From Clostridium cellulovorans 743B (GTDB lineage Bacteria; Bacillota; Clostridia; Clostridiales; Clostridiaceae), in contig NC_014393.1 of assembly GCF_000145275.1 (NCBI RefSeq), positions 620,001 through 684,000 of the forward strand: a stretch of 64,000 nt of DNA, read 5' to 3'. Made by a program: the position numbers and the translations under genes. Shown here piece by piece: positions 1 through 8,418 of this stretch (within the stretch, counting starts at the first letter, position 1; every line of letters starts with the position of its first letter). The notes beneath the pieces are model-generated. The model saw only the letters and a list, made by a program, of their open reading frames with translations. It searched no databases and was not told where the DNA came from.

Positions 1-306
1 GGTTGTGGAATGGGAAGGGAAGCAACCCTTTGGTTATGTGAAAAAGGTGTTCATGTTGTTGGTACTGATGCGTGGAGCTGGGATCGACCATTACCTATCA
101 TTGCAAAGGATTTTAATGAAAACCGTGATTCTTCAGTAATATGGGAGGGGCATTTTGCAGGAATTGAACATGGTTATTGTCATATAGAAAAGCTTACAAA
201 CCTTGAACAATTGCCTAGTTACGGGTTTACTGTTTCTTGTTTTCCAATCAAAATAAAGGATGCAAGTGCTGGATGGATAAGGGCTGTTGCCATAGTAGAA
301 GAGTAA
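1..306 (+). CDS. Cyclase-family (kynurenine formamidase-like) protein, C-terminal part
   Basis: The reading frame is open at the window edge, so only the last 101 residues are present. The segment GCGMGREATLWL followed by VVGTDAWSWDRP is the pattern of the C-terminal half of cyclase-family metal-dependent hydrolases (PF04199), whose members include arylformamidases. The metal ligands would be in the missing N-terminal half, so the substrate cannot be judged. The gene ends 22 bases before a LysR regulator on the same strand and the two may be co-transcribed. The family assignment is fairly firm and the function is unknown. Confidence 0.75.
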   Translation, partial: GCGMGREATLWLCEKGVHVVGTDAWSWDRPLPIIAKDFNENRDSSVIWEGHFAGIEHGYCHIEKLTNLEQLPSYGFTVSCFPIKIKDASAGWIRAVAIVEE

Positions 307-328
307 AAAGTATATAAGGTGAAGAATG

Positions 329-1246
329 ATGACATTACAACAGTTGAAATACGCCATTGAAATTGCGAAATATGGTTCTATGAATATTGCGGCAAAAAAA
401 CTCTTTATAACTCAACCAAGTCTTTCAAATGCAATTAAAGATCTTGAAGAAGAGATGAATATAACAATCTTTGAGAGGACTAATCGAGGAATAAATATTA
501 CTGTTCAGGGGGCGGAGTTTTTAGGATATGCAAGACAAGTGATAGAACAGACAGAATTGCTTGAAAAGAAGTATTTAAATGCAAAGCCGTCTATACAGCA
601 TTTTTCTGTATCTACCCAGCATTATGCATTTGCAGTTAATGCTTTTGTTGAATTAATAAAAGAATATGGTATTGATGAATATGAGTTTAATTTAAGGGAA
701 ACAAAGACCTATGAGATTATCGATGATGTAAAAAATCTTAGAAGTGAGATAGGGATTTTATACTTAAACGAATTTAATTCAAAGGTTCTAAAAAAGATTT
801 TTAAGGAAAATAACTTGAGGTTCACAAAATTATTTGTGGCAAAGCCTCATGTGTTTATCAGTTCGAATAATCCTCTTTCAAAGAAAAATTTAGTCACTCT
901 TAAGGATTTAGAATATTATCCTTATCTATCTTTTGAGCAAGGAGAATACAATTCTTTTCATTTTTCTGAGGAAATATTAAGTACTCTTTCTCATAAAAAA
1001 AGTATAAAGGTTACTGATAGAGCCACGCTTTTTAATCTGCTTATAGGGTTAAATGGCTACACTATTTCAACAGGAATTCTAAGTGAAGATTTAAATGGAG
1101 AACATATTATTTCTATACCTTTAGATGTAAAGGAAGAGATAAAAGTAGGATGGATTTCTCATAAAAATATGACACTCAGTAAGCTAGGGACAATTTATAT
1201 TAGTGCATTGGAAGATATAATTTCAAAGTCACTAAAGGGTATGTAA
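329..1246 (+). CDS. LysR-family transcriptional regulator
   Basis: This is a 305-residue protein with the standard LysR plan. An N-terminal winged helix-turn-helix covers about residues 1-60 (MTLQQLKYAIEIAKYGSM, then ITQPSLSNAIKDLEEE), and a periplasmic-binding-like effector domain fills the rest. Two adjacent ATG codons occur at 326 and 329. The second is preferred because AAGGTGA lies about six bases upstream and the product then starts with the family's usual MTLQQL. It follows the cyclase-family gene closely, and LysR proteins often control the adjacent metabolic gene. The effector cannot be told from sequence. Confidence 0.9.
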   Translation: MTLQQLKYAIEIAKYGSMNIAAKKLFITQPSLSNAIKDLEEEMNITIFERTNRGINITVQGAEFLGYARQVIEQTELLEKKYLNAKPSIQHFSVSTQHYAFAVNAFVELIKEYGIDEYEFNLRETKTYEIIDDVKNLRSEIGILYLNEFNSKVLKKIFKENNLRFTKLFVAKPHVFISSNNPLSKKNLVTLKDLEYYPYLSFEQGEYNSFHFSEEILSTLSHKKSIKVTDRATLFNLLIGLNGYTISTGILSEDLNGEHIISIPLDVKEEIKVGWISHKNMTLSKLGTIYISALEDIISKSLKGM

Positions 1247-1342
1247 TTTTATGAATAGTGAAAGTTGCTTATGGAATTACATATTAATAAATTAGAATCT
1301 GTTAAGCTTATATGAAAAAGCAGTTTGTATGTGGGGGCAAAG

Positions 1343-1843
1343 ATGAATGAATTGTGGGATTTGTATGATAAAAATAGGAAACCTCTGAATAAAACACAGG
1401 TAAGAGGGGTGCCACTTTCCAAAGGTGAATACCATCTAGTGGTTGATATATGGACTATAAATAGTGATGGTAAAATACTCATAGACAAAAGACATAGCAG
1501 TAAAAAATTTGGTGGGCTTTGGGAGTGCACTGGTGGTTCAGTTATAAAAGGGGAAGATAGTGTAATTGGAGCATTAAGAGAATTAGAAGAAGAACTTGGT
1601 ATTAAGGCAACCGCAGAAGAACTTATTTTAATACACAGTATTCTTTTGGAAGATAGGTTTGTTGATACATATATTCTGAAAAAGGATATTGATTTAAATA
1701 GCTTGGTATTACAAGCGGATGAAGTAACAGAAGTAAGATTTGTTACTCTAAATCAGTTAGATGAATTATGCCACAATAATATGATAGTTATAAAAGAACG
1801 TTATGGAATGTATCGAGATAAAATTGCAGTATATGCTAAGTGA
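1343..1843 (+). CDS. Nudix hydrolase
   Basis: This protein of 166 residues contains a complete Nudix box, GX5EX7REUXEEXGU, read as GGSVIKGED then REL-EEELGI at about residues 64-87. The N-terminus (MNELWDLYDKNRKPL) matches the group of Nudix enzymes related to isopentenyl-diphosphate isomerase-like hydrolases. Such enzymes hydrolyse nucleoside diphosphate derivatives with Mg2+ held by the Nudix glutamates. An in-frame TTG at 1325 would add six residues, but the ATG at 1343 has GGGGG just upstream and fits family starts better. The actual substrate is unknown. The gene ends in a strong hairpin terminator. Confidence 0.88.
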   Translation: MNELWDLYDKNRKPLNKTQVRGVPLSKGEYHLVVDIWTINSDGKILIDKRHSSKKFGGLWECTGGSVIKGEDSVIGALRELEEELGIKATAEELILIHSILLEDRFVDTYILKKDIDLNSLVLQADEVTEVRFVTLNQLDELCHNNMIVIKERYGMYRDKIAVYAK

Positions 1844-1898
1844 TATGGGGAAGAATACCCTTTTATCAGGTTAAATACTGAAAGGTTTTAGAAAACCG

Positions 1899-1946
1899 TA
1901 ATAGATTAGAACTAAGTGGTACCTCAGTTCTAATCTATTATTTTTA
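1899..1946 (+). terminator. Rho-independent terminator after the Nudix gene
   Basis: A perfect 15-bp stem (1899-1913 with 1926-1940) with a 12-base loop is followed by ATTTTTAAT. It lies between convergent genes and its distal side reaches the stop codon of the gene on the other strand. Confidence 0.8.
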
Positions 1947-3065
1947 ATATTCACCATATTCGCAACCAGTATTTTTTATTTCAATATGGTCAATGAGAAC
2001 TGTCGAGGAACCTTGCTTTTTATAAAGTTTAATTTCTCCATAACCAGTTCCGCCGTTCCAAAGCCTATTGTGTAGCTTTTTTCCATTAGGTGCTTCATAA
2101 TTTATCAGTAACATTTCATCTTTTGGACATTCAAGAATCAGTTCCATTATAGAAGTTTTGTTTTTAGCATTTACTTTCCAAGTGTTAATTTTATCGCCTT
2201 CATGAAAATTGAAATCTACTTTTGAATTAGTCCAAAACTTTGAAAAGTTATATTCATACATTTCACCTTCATAAAACAACCCAATAAGAAGTTTGCGATC
2301 TAAAGGGACTCCTAAAACTTTTGGTCTGCCACCACCAATTTCTACAGCGGAATTACTTAAAGTTTTTCCGGTTATTAAGCTTTTCATATTACAGCTACTA
2401 ATCCATAGCCAAGGTGAAGTAAAATCACTTCCCCAATTTTTATCAGAGTAGCCAAAGGATTTTTCAGGAATAATATTATAAGTTATGCCATCTAGTATCA
2501 CTTCTCCACTATATTCTGTTTTAATTCCTTCAGCATGCCAAAACATCTCAAAAGCATTAAGCTTTCGGAAAAATTTTGAGGCACCATAGCCAACATTGAA
2601 GGCTATTTTTTTATGAATTTTTAGGTTCCAGCTCATTTCACCAGCATTACACATAAACTCAGGGTGTTCTGAAGCTTCTTTTGTGGTTACAGCACAGTTG
2701 CCCTTCATATGTGTCTCGCTTAACTGACAATCTCCAATTTTCACATTGAGAGAATCCGTAGGACAAGAAAAAGCTGATATCGGATAAAAGTTGTGGATTT
2801 GTTTAGCATTTTTTCCCCAGGCACCTACTTTTATAAGAGCATAAGAAGGTTTTATATTTTTTTCTTGATTAATAGGCAACTGCCCTAAAATTGCTTCCTT
2901 ATCTCCTAATGCAGGATTGCAAATAAAATATTCTATAAAAAATGCTTTTGCTTCTCCAGTTTCTCTGTTGTAGCCTGTGAAGTTATGCCACCACCAATCA
3001 TAACCTTTTTTAGCTAAAGGGCCTTTCAACATAAATAGATTTCTAGATAGATCGCTCTTATTCAA
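1944..3065 (-). CDS. Tocopherol cyclase / CrtC-like lipocalin-fold protein
   Basis: This protein of about 373 residues has no signal peptide or membrane segment. The early KKGYDWWWHNFTGY, the FFIEYFICNP strand and the later SFGYSDKNWG and WNGGTGYGEI segments recall the tocopherol-cyclase-like family (PF14249), a double lipocalin fold found in uncharacterised clostridial proteins. That call comes from memory of the pattern and is moderate. A GTG at 3074 sits directly on the ribosome site, so the TTG at 3065, about eight bases from GGAGG, is the more likely start. The upstream DUF4440 gene ends inside this ribosome site, so the pair is probably translationally coupled. No catalytic role is claimed. 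Confidence 0.55.
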   Translation of the reverse strand: MNKSDLSRNLFMLKGPLAKKGYDWWWHNFTGYNRETGEAKAFFIEYFICNPALGDKEAILGQLPINQEKNIKPSYALIKVGAWGKNAKQIHNFYPISAFSCPTDSLNVKIGDCQLSETHMKGNCAVTTKEASEHPEFMCNAGEMSWNLKIHKKIAFNVGYGASKFFRKLNAFEMFWHAEGIKTEYSGEVILDGITYNIIPEKSFGYSDKNWGSDFTSPWLWISSCNMKSLITGKTLSNSAVEIGGGRPKVLGVPLDRKLLIGLFYEGEMYEYNFSKFWTNSKVDFNFHEGDKINTWKVNAKNKTSIMELILECPKDEMLLINYEAPNGKKLHNRLWNGGTGYGEIKLYKKQGSSTVLIDHIEIKNTGCEYGEY

Positions 3066-3070
3066 ATCAA

Positions 3071-3466
3071 TCACCCTCCGGTAATATTTATTTCATGTTT
3101 AGATGATAAAGTACCTTGATGAAAAACCATTTTCCAAATTCCATCAGAACATTTCCATACTGAACTACGAAGTGAATATTTTTTATTTTCATCAATCTCG
3201 TCATGCTTTATTACTTTATATAGAGCTAGGACACAATCTTCAGATAATTCCTTTATTTCAAAATTTATAATTTGCCAGTTTAAAGAATCAGTATCATTTT
3301 GATCTTGAAATATATCTCCATTCTTATAATGATATTCAGTTCCGCTACTGGTAAACTCAACAAAGTTGTTTGTTAGAATTTCGTTTATTCTTTTTGATGA
3401 TTTTCTTACTTCTGATTTCAATAACTGGTTTTCTAACTGGAATATAACTTCTTTAATAGAATTCAT
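3071..3466 (-). CDS. DUF4440 / SnoaL-like (NTF2 superfamily) protein
   Basis: This 131-residue protein has the layout of DUF4440 proteins: an N-terminal helix (EVIFQLENQLLKSEVRKS), a central FVEFTSSGTEYHYKNGD strand region and the C-terminal RSSVWKCSDGIWKMVFHQGT signature. These NTF2-fold proteins form a small ligand-binding cone and are mostly uncharacterised. It is the first gene of a two-gene unit and its stop overlaps the ribosome site of the next gene. Upstream lies a region dense in palindromes, shared with the divergent homocysteine methyltransferase gene, which suggests regulated expression. Confidence 0.8.
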   Translation of the reverse strand: MNSIKEVIFQLENQLLKSEVRKSSKRINEILTNNFVEFTSSGTEYHYKNGDIFQDQNDTDSLNWQIINFEIKELSEDCVLALYKVIKHDEIDENKKYSLRSSVWKCSDGIWKMVFHQGTLSSKHEINITGG

Positions 3467-3484
3467 TTTATCACCTTAGATTTT

Positions 3485-3520
3485 CATAATGTTATATAAT
3501 TTTAATTATATAACATTATG
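3485..3520. promoter_or_regulatory. Perfect 16-bp inverted repeat upstream of the DUF4440 gene
   Basis: CATAATGTTATATAAT at 3485-3500 is exactly mirrored at 3505-3520 around the loop TTTA. It begins 18 bases upstream of the DUF4440 start codon and has no GC-rich stem or T-run expected of a terminator. A dimeric repressor operator is the likely reading. Confidence 0.55.
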
Positions 3521-3539
3521 AATGATTTATTTAATAGTC

Positions 3540-3609
3540 GTTATAGTTAAAAACTATAACAAGTGATAGTTTTTTTCAGTTACCTTATAGGTAAAAACTC
3601 TGATATCAT
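3540..3609 (+). promoter_or_regulatory. Clustered dyads and possible promoter for the MTHFR fusion gene
   Basis: GTTATAGTT and AACTATAAC form a 9-bp dyad (3540-3560), and a further ATAGTT follows. TTACC-TTATA-GGTAA forms a second dyad at 3580-3594. TTACCT at 3580 and TATCAT at 3604, 18 bases apart, could be -35 and -10 boxes, in which case the second dyad overlays the -35. Short spaced dyads of this kind are bound by MarR- and HxlR-type regulators. The regulator is not identified. Confidence 0.4.
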
Positions 3610-3675
3610 TAAGAACATAAGCTAAAATTTAAAAGGCACATGGATAAGGATTTTTATATAAAAGGGGGATAATAT

Positions 3676-5505
3676 ATGAACTTGAATGAGAGATTATTGA
3701 TTTTTGATGGGGCTATGGGGACATATTATGCAAGTTCTTGCAATAATCCATTACCAAAATGTGAGCTTGCAAATATTCATGATAAAAAAACAATATTGAA
3801 TATACATAAGGAATATATAAAAGCAGGAGCTGGGGCTATTAAAACTAATACTTTTGGTGCTAATAAAATTAGTCTAGAGTGCGATTTTGATGTAATGAAA
3901 GAAGCTATTGTAAGTGGCTATGAGATAGCTAAGGAAGCTACTGAGGGAACTGATGTGTTAGTTTTTGCAGATATAGGACCTATTCCATTTTTAGAGAAGG
4001 TAGATTTGTGGGTTGGTTACAAGGAAATAATTGATATATTTTTAAGTTTAGGAGCTAGCAATTTTATCTTTGAAACTTTTAGTAGTGATGAATATTTAAT
4101 AGAGATTTCTGAATATATTAAAGAAAAGAATTCTAAGGCATTTATCTTAACAGAATTTGCTGTTTCACCAGAGGGAGTTACAAGGCTAGGAAAGTCTGGT
4201 AAAAAGCTTTTAAATACAATGTTAAAGGCAAAAACTATTGATGCCTGTGGCTTTAATTGTTTTTCAGGTCCATATCACTTATTACAATATTCTAAAACTC
4301 TTGATATTAAGGATAAAACCATTTCGATGATGCCAAACTCTGGATACCCATCCATGATAAATAACAGGGTATTTTTTGATAATACAAAGGAATATTTTGC
4401 GGAACAAATGTTAGAAATAGCGAGACAAGGAGTAACTATTTTAGGAGGATGCTGTGGAACAACCCCAGAATATATAAAAGAAATGGTAGATAAGCTTAAG
4501 GGCTTAGAAGTCCATAATATTTTAAATGATGGGCGACAAATTGAAACGACAGAAGGACTTAAGCAGGAAAAGTTGCAAGAGAAAAAAGCTTTAACTGAAG
4601 AGGTAAAAGATGAGAAAAGGGTTAATAAGAATCCTCTCTTAGAAAAACTTGAAAGGGGTGAAAAAATAATTGCTGTAGAATTAGACCCACCTATTAATAC
4701 AGAAATAGATTTTTTTATCAGTGGCGCAAAAAGATTAAAAGGGCAAGGGATAGATGCTATAACCATAGCAGATTGTCCAATTGCAAGAGCAAGAGTGGAT
4801 AGTAGCCTATTAGCTTGCAAATTAAAAAGAGAACTTGATATAACTGCCATTCCTCATATGACCTGCAGAGATAGAAATATAAATGCCACAAAGGCTCTAC
4901 TTTTAGGATTAAATGTAGAAGGTATAAACAATGTATTAGTTGTAACAGGTGATCCAATACCATCAGCAGATAGAGAGGAAATAAAAGGCGTATTTAGCTT
5001 TAATTCATCAATTCTCTCTAGTTATATTAGAGAGTTGAATGAAACTACTTTTTCATCTCCTTTCAATGTTTGTGGTGCACTGAATTTAAATGTTAGAAAT
5101 TTTAGTAATGAACTTGAAAAAGCTCAAAAAAAGATAGATAATGGGATTACTATGTTTTTAACACAACCAGTTTTAACAGAGGAAGCAATGGAAAATCTAA
5201 AGCTTGCACGAAAAAAATTAAATGCTAAAATTTTAGGTGGAATAATCCCTGTAGTTAGTTATAGAAATGCTTGCTTTATGAATAATGAAATCTCAGGAAT
5301 AAATGTATCAGAGGAGATTATTGAAAGATATAAGGATGTTTCAAAAGAAGAAGCCACTAGACTTGCTGTTGAGATATCCACAGGAATAGCAACTGAAATG
5401 TCTTCTTATGTGGATGGATTTTATATTATTACTCCATTTAAACGTATTGATATTGTATCAGAGATAGTTAGTAATATTAAAAATAATATTTTCACATATA
5501 ATTAA
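3676..5505 (+). CDS. Bifunctional homocysteine S-methyltransferase / 5,10-methylenetetrahydrofolate reductase
   Basis: This 609-residue fusion is like Bacillus YitJ. Residues 1 to about 280 form a homocysteine S-methyltransferase barrel: LIFDGAMGT starts it, and zinc-binding cysteines appear in GFNCFSG (near 192) and GGCCGTTPEY (near 256). Residues from about 320 to the end form a methylenetetrahydrofolate reductase barrel with ITIADCPIARAR, VVTGDPI and FLTQPV segments. A charged linker rich in Glu and Lys joins them. It should link one-carbon folate reduction to methionine synthesis in the cytoplasm. I looked for a SAM riboswitch upstream and did not find the conserved core. The ribosome site AAGGGGG supports the start. 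Confidence 0.92.
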   Translation: MNLNERLLIFDGAMGTYYASSCNNPLPKCELANIHDKKTILNIHKEYIKAGAGAIKTNTFGANKISLECDFDVMKEAIVSGYEIAKEATEGTDVLVFADIGPIPFLEKVDLWVGYKEIIDIFLSLGASNFIFETFSSDEYLIEISEYIKEKNSKAFILTEFAVSPEGVTRLGKSGKKLLNTMLKAKTIDACGFNCFSGPYHLLQYSKTLDIKDKTISMMPNSGYPSMINNRVFFDNTKEYFAEQMLEIARQGVTILGGCCGTTPEYIKEMVDKLKGLEVHNILNDGRQIETTEGLKQEKLQEKKALTEEVKDEKRVNKNPLLEKLERGEKIIAVELDPPINTEIDFFISGAKRLKGQGIDAITIADCPIARARVDSSLLACKLKRELDITAIPHMTCRDRNINATKALLLGLNVEGINNVLVVTGDPIPSADREEIKGVFSFNSSILSSYIRELNETTFSSPFNVCGALNLNVRNFSNELEKAQKKIDNGITMFLTQPVLTEEAMENLKLARKKLNAKILGGIIPVVSYRNACFMNNEISGINVSEEIIERYKDVSKEEATRLAVEISTGIATEMSSYVDGFYIITPFKRIDIVSEIVSNIKNNIFTYN

Positions 5506-5535
5506 ATAATATTTTTAAGGAATTGGAGAAGTAAA

Positions 5536-6084
5536 ATGTTACAAGCAATAAATCAATTTGATAATTCTATATTATGGTTTATTAGAGACCACTTACAAAG
5601 TGCCGTTATGGACAAGCTGATGATTGCAATATCTGCATTGGGTAATGTAGGGATTATATGGATTGTAATAGGAATTTTATTAGCTATCAGTAAAAAGTAT
5701 AGGAAAATAGGACTAGTAATGTTATCTGCTTTATTATTAGGCGCATTATTGGGAGAAGGATTATTAAAAAATTTAGTACAACGACCAAGACCATCTGGAT
5801 TTGAACTTATAGTGAAAAAGCCATCATCATATTCGTTTCCTTCAGGACACACTACGGCAGCTTTTGCATCAGCAATGATTCTTTCACATTATTTTAAAAA
5901 ATATCAAATAGGGATTTATACTTTCGCAGTTTTAATAGCATTCTCTAGATTATACTTATGTGTTCATTATCCTACTGATGTTCTAGGAGGAATGATTTTA
6001 GGAACTACAGCGGCTTTAATAGTACTTACGGTAGTTAAGAATTTAGATAAAAAGAAAAACATCGGATTATCAAGCAATTTATAG
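5536..6084 (+). CDS. PAP2-family membrane phosphatase
   Basis: This 182-residue membrane protein carries all three phosphatidic-acid-phosphatase type 2 motifs: KNLVQRPRP (KX6RP), PSGH in YSFPSGHTT, and SRLYLCVHYPTD (SRX5HX3D). Hydrophobic segments surround them, which places the active site at the outer membrane face. Bacterial relatives dephosphorylate undecaprenyl pyrophosphate or lipid phosphates such as phosphatidylglycerophosphate. Sequence alone cannot choose between these. GGAGAAG lies just before the ATG, and the gene starts 30 bases after the MTHFR fusion gene, so read-through is possible. Confidence 0.9.
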   Translation: MLQAINQFDNSILWFIRDHLQSAVMDKLMIAISALGNVGIIWIVIGILLAISKKYRKIGLVMLSALLLGALLGEGLLKNLVQRPRPSGFELIVKKPSSYSFPSGHTTAAFASAMILSHYFKKYQIGIYTFAVLIAFSRLYLCVHYPTDVLGGMILGTTAALIVLTVVKNLDKKKNIGLSSNL

Positions 6085-6251
6085 TACCTACTTCAGTAAG
6101 TTGTTAATTCCTAATTGCTTTTAGAATAGAATTAAATAAAAGCATTTTGGACATACTACATATACTAACAATAATCCAATTAGTATTGCAACTCAACGGT
6201 AATATCCGTTATAAAATGATTATATTATTGTGAGTATAAGGAGGAATTAGT

Positions 6252-6458
6252 ATGCAAAGAGAACACTATTTAGTCAAAGGTTTAGCAAATGAAAATATGA
6301 AAACTCAAGTGAGAAATGCTCTTGAGGATCTTGATGGAGTGAATAAGGTTTGTATAGATGCGGCTAGAGGAAGTATCGAGGTAATATACAAGAATCCTGC
6401 TACAACTGATGAAATAAGAAATGCTATAGAAAGAACTGGAAATATAATAGAAAGCTAG
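6252..6458 (+). CDS. HMA-like small protein lacking the metal-binding CXXC
   Basis: This 68-residue protein has the beta-alpha-beta-beta-alpha-beta pattern of heavy-metal-associated domains, with the typical spacing in VRNALEDLDGVNKVCIDAARGSIEVIYKNPATTDEIRNAI-type elements. The loop where copper chaperones carry CXXC reads VKGLANEN here, so soft-metal binding in the classical way is not expected. The single cysteine is in the second strand. It has an AAGGAGG ribosome site and its own terminator, so it is probably expressed alone. Its role is unknown; it may bind a partner protein instead of metal. Confidence 0.7.
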   Translation: MQREHYLVKGLANENMKTQVRNALEDLDGVNKVCIDAARGSIEVIYKNPATTDEIRNAIERTGNIIES

Positions 6459-6482
6459 CGGCTATAACATGTTTGTTATAAT

Positions 6483-6514
6483 AAAGGCATTCCCAATAGG
6501 GAGTGCCTTTGTTT
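6483..6514 (+). terminator. Terminator after the HMA-like gene
   Basis: A 12-bp stem AAAGGCATTCCC / GGGAGTGCCTTT (one G-T pair) with loop AATA is followed by a short T-rich tail. The next 284 bases to 6798 show no gene that I can support. Confidence 0.8.
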
Positions 6515-6798
6515 ATATAAAAATGTGGTTGTATACTGTCTAATAAGTAATGATATCACAACTAGAGGTCATCTTTGAAATAAGTAGAAGAATAGTTCCC
6601 TACTGAGTATAAGTCAAGCTGATTTCTTGAATAATTTCTGTGAGGAGATTATGGGGATTAATTTTGCTATTTTAGAAAGAGATATAAGTTGAGAACTTGC
6701 TAAGCAATATGCTTAAATTTATACAAAAAAATGGTAGAATCAAAAAAATGAATAATTTAAAGTATCTTCACAGAAAAGTGCAGAAATGAAAAGAAAAT

Positions 6799-7448
6799 AT
6801 GAAAAAAAGAACATTTAGTTTAACTTTAGTTACTTTTTTGTAACGTTTATGTTAAATATGACTCCAACATATGCATACAATACATTTAACAACTATAAAT
6901 TAAATGGAGGTGTAGGTAATTATGGATATGCAAATAGGTATTATTATATTGATTCAACAGCTGTAGGATTTGCAGGTCTAGCATCCTAAGTGGTAAGTAG
7001 TTGGGTTAATACTACATCGAATCCAGGGGTTACAACTCCAATTTCTATAGCACAGACAGGAAATAAACCTGACAGCGTATTTGATGCATATTATGAGACA
7101 AGCAGGTTTGCTAATGATCAAGATACATTAGGATTGACATCTTTTTATGTATACGGTAATAATGTACAATCCCCGGCAGAGTGGGGACCTCCAAATCAAA
7201 ATTGGGGATGGACAACTATTAGATTAAATCCTAATGGGTTTAACTAGGTAATACAAAATTTCCCTAATGGATACAATGGCTTGTCTCTTCCACAGCTAAG
7301 ACAAGCTGTAATTGCGCATGAATTTGGACATGCAATGGGATTAAAGCATAATATAAATATGTTCTCAATTATGTGTCAATTAGATAGAAGACTAGTAATA
7401 GGGCCATCTGCAGATGATTGTAATGGAATAAATTATCTATATAACTAA
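6799..7448 (+). pseudogene. Matrixin-type zinc metalloprotease, inactivated
   Basis: The product would be secreted: ATG at 6799 begins MKKRTFSLTLVTFL, and the frame then shifts within a T-run near 6835-6845. From 6849 a second frame runs to 7448, completing a signal peptide that ends TPTYA. It is interrupted by in-frame TAA at 6987 and TAG at 7245. Beyond the second stop lies VIAHEFGHAMGLKH (7311-7349), the HEXXHXXGXXH zinc motif of metzincins, followed by a possible Met-turn FSIMCQ. Central text such as WGWTTIRLNPNGFN suits matrixins (PF00413). Each stop is one C-to-T change from a glutamine codon. With three lesions it is almost certainly not translated as a whole. Confidence 0.85.
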
Positions 7449-7507
7449 TATAAGAATAAAATCAAAAGGGGGGAAGAATATATAGTTATTCTACATATTT
7501 TGATATT

Positions 7508-7801
7508 ATGAAGAAAGCATTAACAATATCCTTAGGATCAATCTTAATCTTTTCTTTAATGGGTTGTAGTAATGGAGAGAAAAAAGAAGCTCAGAGTAAT
7601 AATACTGTTGTAGAAAATGAAGTTTCTAAATCAGAACCACTAGAGATTGGTAACGATGACGACAAGGTTAACAATGATAAAAATTACGACAGTTTAATAA
7701 TAAAAACTACCCAAGATGTTATTAGAACATTTGAAAGCTTTGATGAATTAGTCAAGGATTCCAATGTTATAATCGAAGGAGATATAAAAAGGCTAGCATA
7801 A
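7508..7801 (+). pseudogene. Truncated lipoprotein gene
   Basis: The 97-residue frame starts with a lipoprotein signal (LIFSLMGC, Cys near residue 20), then an acidic, Asn-rich linker. It ends just as a folded domain seems to start: FESFDELVKDSNVIIEGDI resembles the opening of longer clostridial surface lipoproteins. The last codons and the stop lie inside the stem of a bidirectional terminator, which suggests that a deletion joined the gene to the terminator. The only strong purine tract is about 30 bases before the ATG, too far for a normal ribosome site. It may be a remnant, although secretion of a short product cannot be excluded. Confidence 0.55.
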
Positions 7802-7836
7802 AATCCATGTATATGCATTTTATGCTGGCTCTTTTT
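7786..7836. terminator. Bidirectional terminator between convergent genes
   Basis: GGCTAGCATAAAAT (7791-7804) pairs with ATTTTATGCTGGCT (7817-7830) with wobble pairs. T-runs follow on the plus strand and A-runs precede it, so it can act for both the truncated lipoprotein and the DJ-1/PfpI gene. Confidence 0.8.
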
Positions 7837-7839
7837 ATC

Positions 7840-8418
7840 TTATAAGGATATCTTTACGCCTAATACCTCTAAGAATTTAGCTAACCACTGAGGATGAGCA
7901 GGCCATGCAGGTGCAGTAATAAAGTTTCCATCCACGTGAGCCTGGTCAAACTCTAGGTTAATGTAAGTACCACCTACCATGAGTACATCAGGTTCTAAGG
8001 CTGGATATGCACTGATAGTTTTACCCTTGATTACATCGGCAGCAGTAAGTACTTGAATACCATGACAAATGGCAGCTATTGGTTTATTGTCATTAGCAAA
8101 AGTTTTAACTATTTCAATTACTCTTTTATTTAAACGTATATATTCAGGTGCTCGACCACCAGGAATTACAAGAGCGACATAATCAGAAAGGTTAATGCTG
8201 TTAAAGTCAGTATTAAGTGCAAAATTGTGACCTCTCTTTTCACTATAAGTTTGATCTCCTTCAAAGTCATGTATAGCAGTTCTTATTATATCTCCAGCTT
8301 TTTTATCAGGACAAACAGTGTCTACAGTGAAGCCTACCATCTGAAGCGCTTGGAAAGGAACCATTACTTCATAATCTTCCACATAATCTCCTAGTAACAT
8401 AAGAATTTTCATCGACAT
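7840..8418 (-). CDS. DJ-1/PfpI family protein
   Basis: This 192-residue protein has the DJ-1/PfpI fold. The nucleophile elbow AICHG (Cys near residue 117) lies after the VIPGGRAPEYIR strand-turn, and an early acidic residue in GDYVEDYEVM fits the conserved Glu near the active site. Family members include deglycases, chaperones and proteases such as PfpI. The protein is closest in layout to the broad type 1 glutamine amidotransferase-like group. GGAGGAATAATAA precedes the ATG at 8418. Its activity is not known. It is a single-gene unit that ends in the bidirectional terminator. Confidence 0.88.
   Translation of the reverse strand: MSMKILMLLGDYVEDYEVMVPFQALQMVGFTVDTVCPDKKAGDIIRTAIHDFEGDQTYSEKRGHNFALNTDFNSINLSDYVALVIPGGRAPEYIRLNKRVIEIVKTFANDNKPIAAICHGIQVLTAADVIKGKTISAYPALEPDVLMVGGTYINLEFDQAHVDGNFITAPAWPAHPQWLAKFLEVLGVKISL

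Noticed and set aside
3540..3675. SAM riboswitch or T-box before the methionine-related gene
   Set aside because: The conserved cores are absent; only protein-type dyads are seen.
4275..4850. 191-codon open frame on the minus strand
   Set aside because: It is antisense to the homocysteine methyltransferase/MTHFR gene, which has clear domains. The frame has no ribosome site and a composition typical of shadow frames.
6987..7247. Stop-codon recoding in the metalloprotease gene
   Set aside because: Two different stops plus a frameshift are better explained by gene decay, and no other gene in the window uses TAA or TAG as sense.
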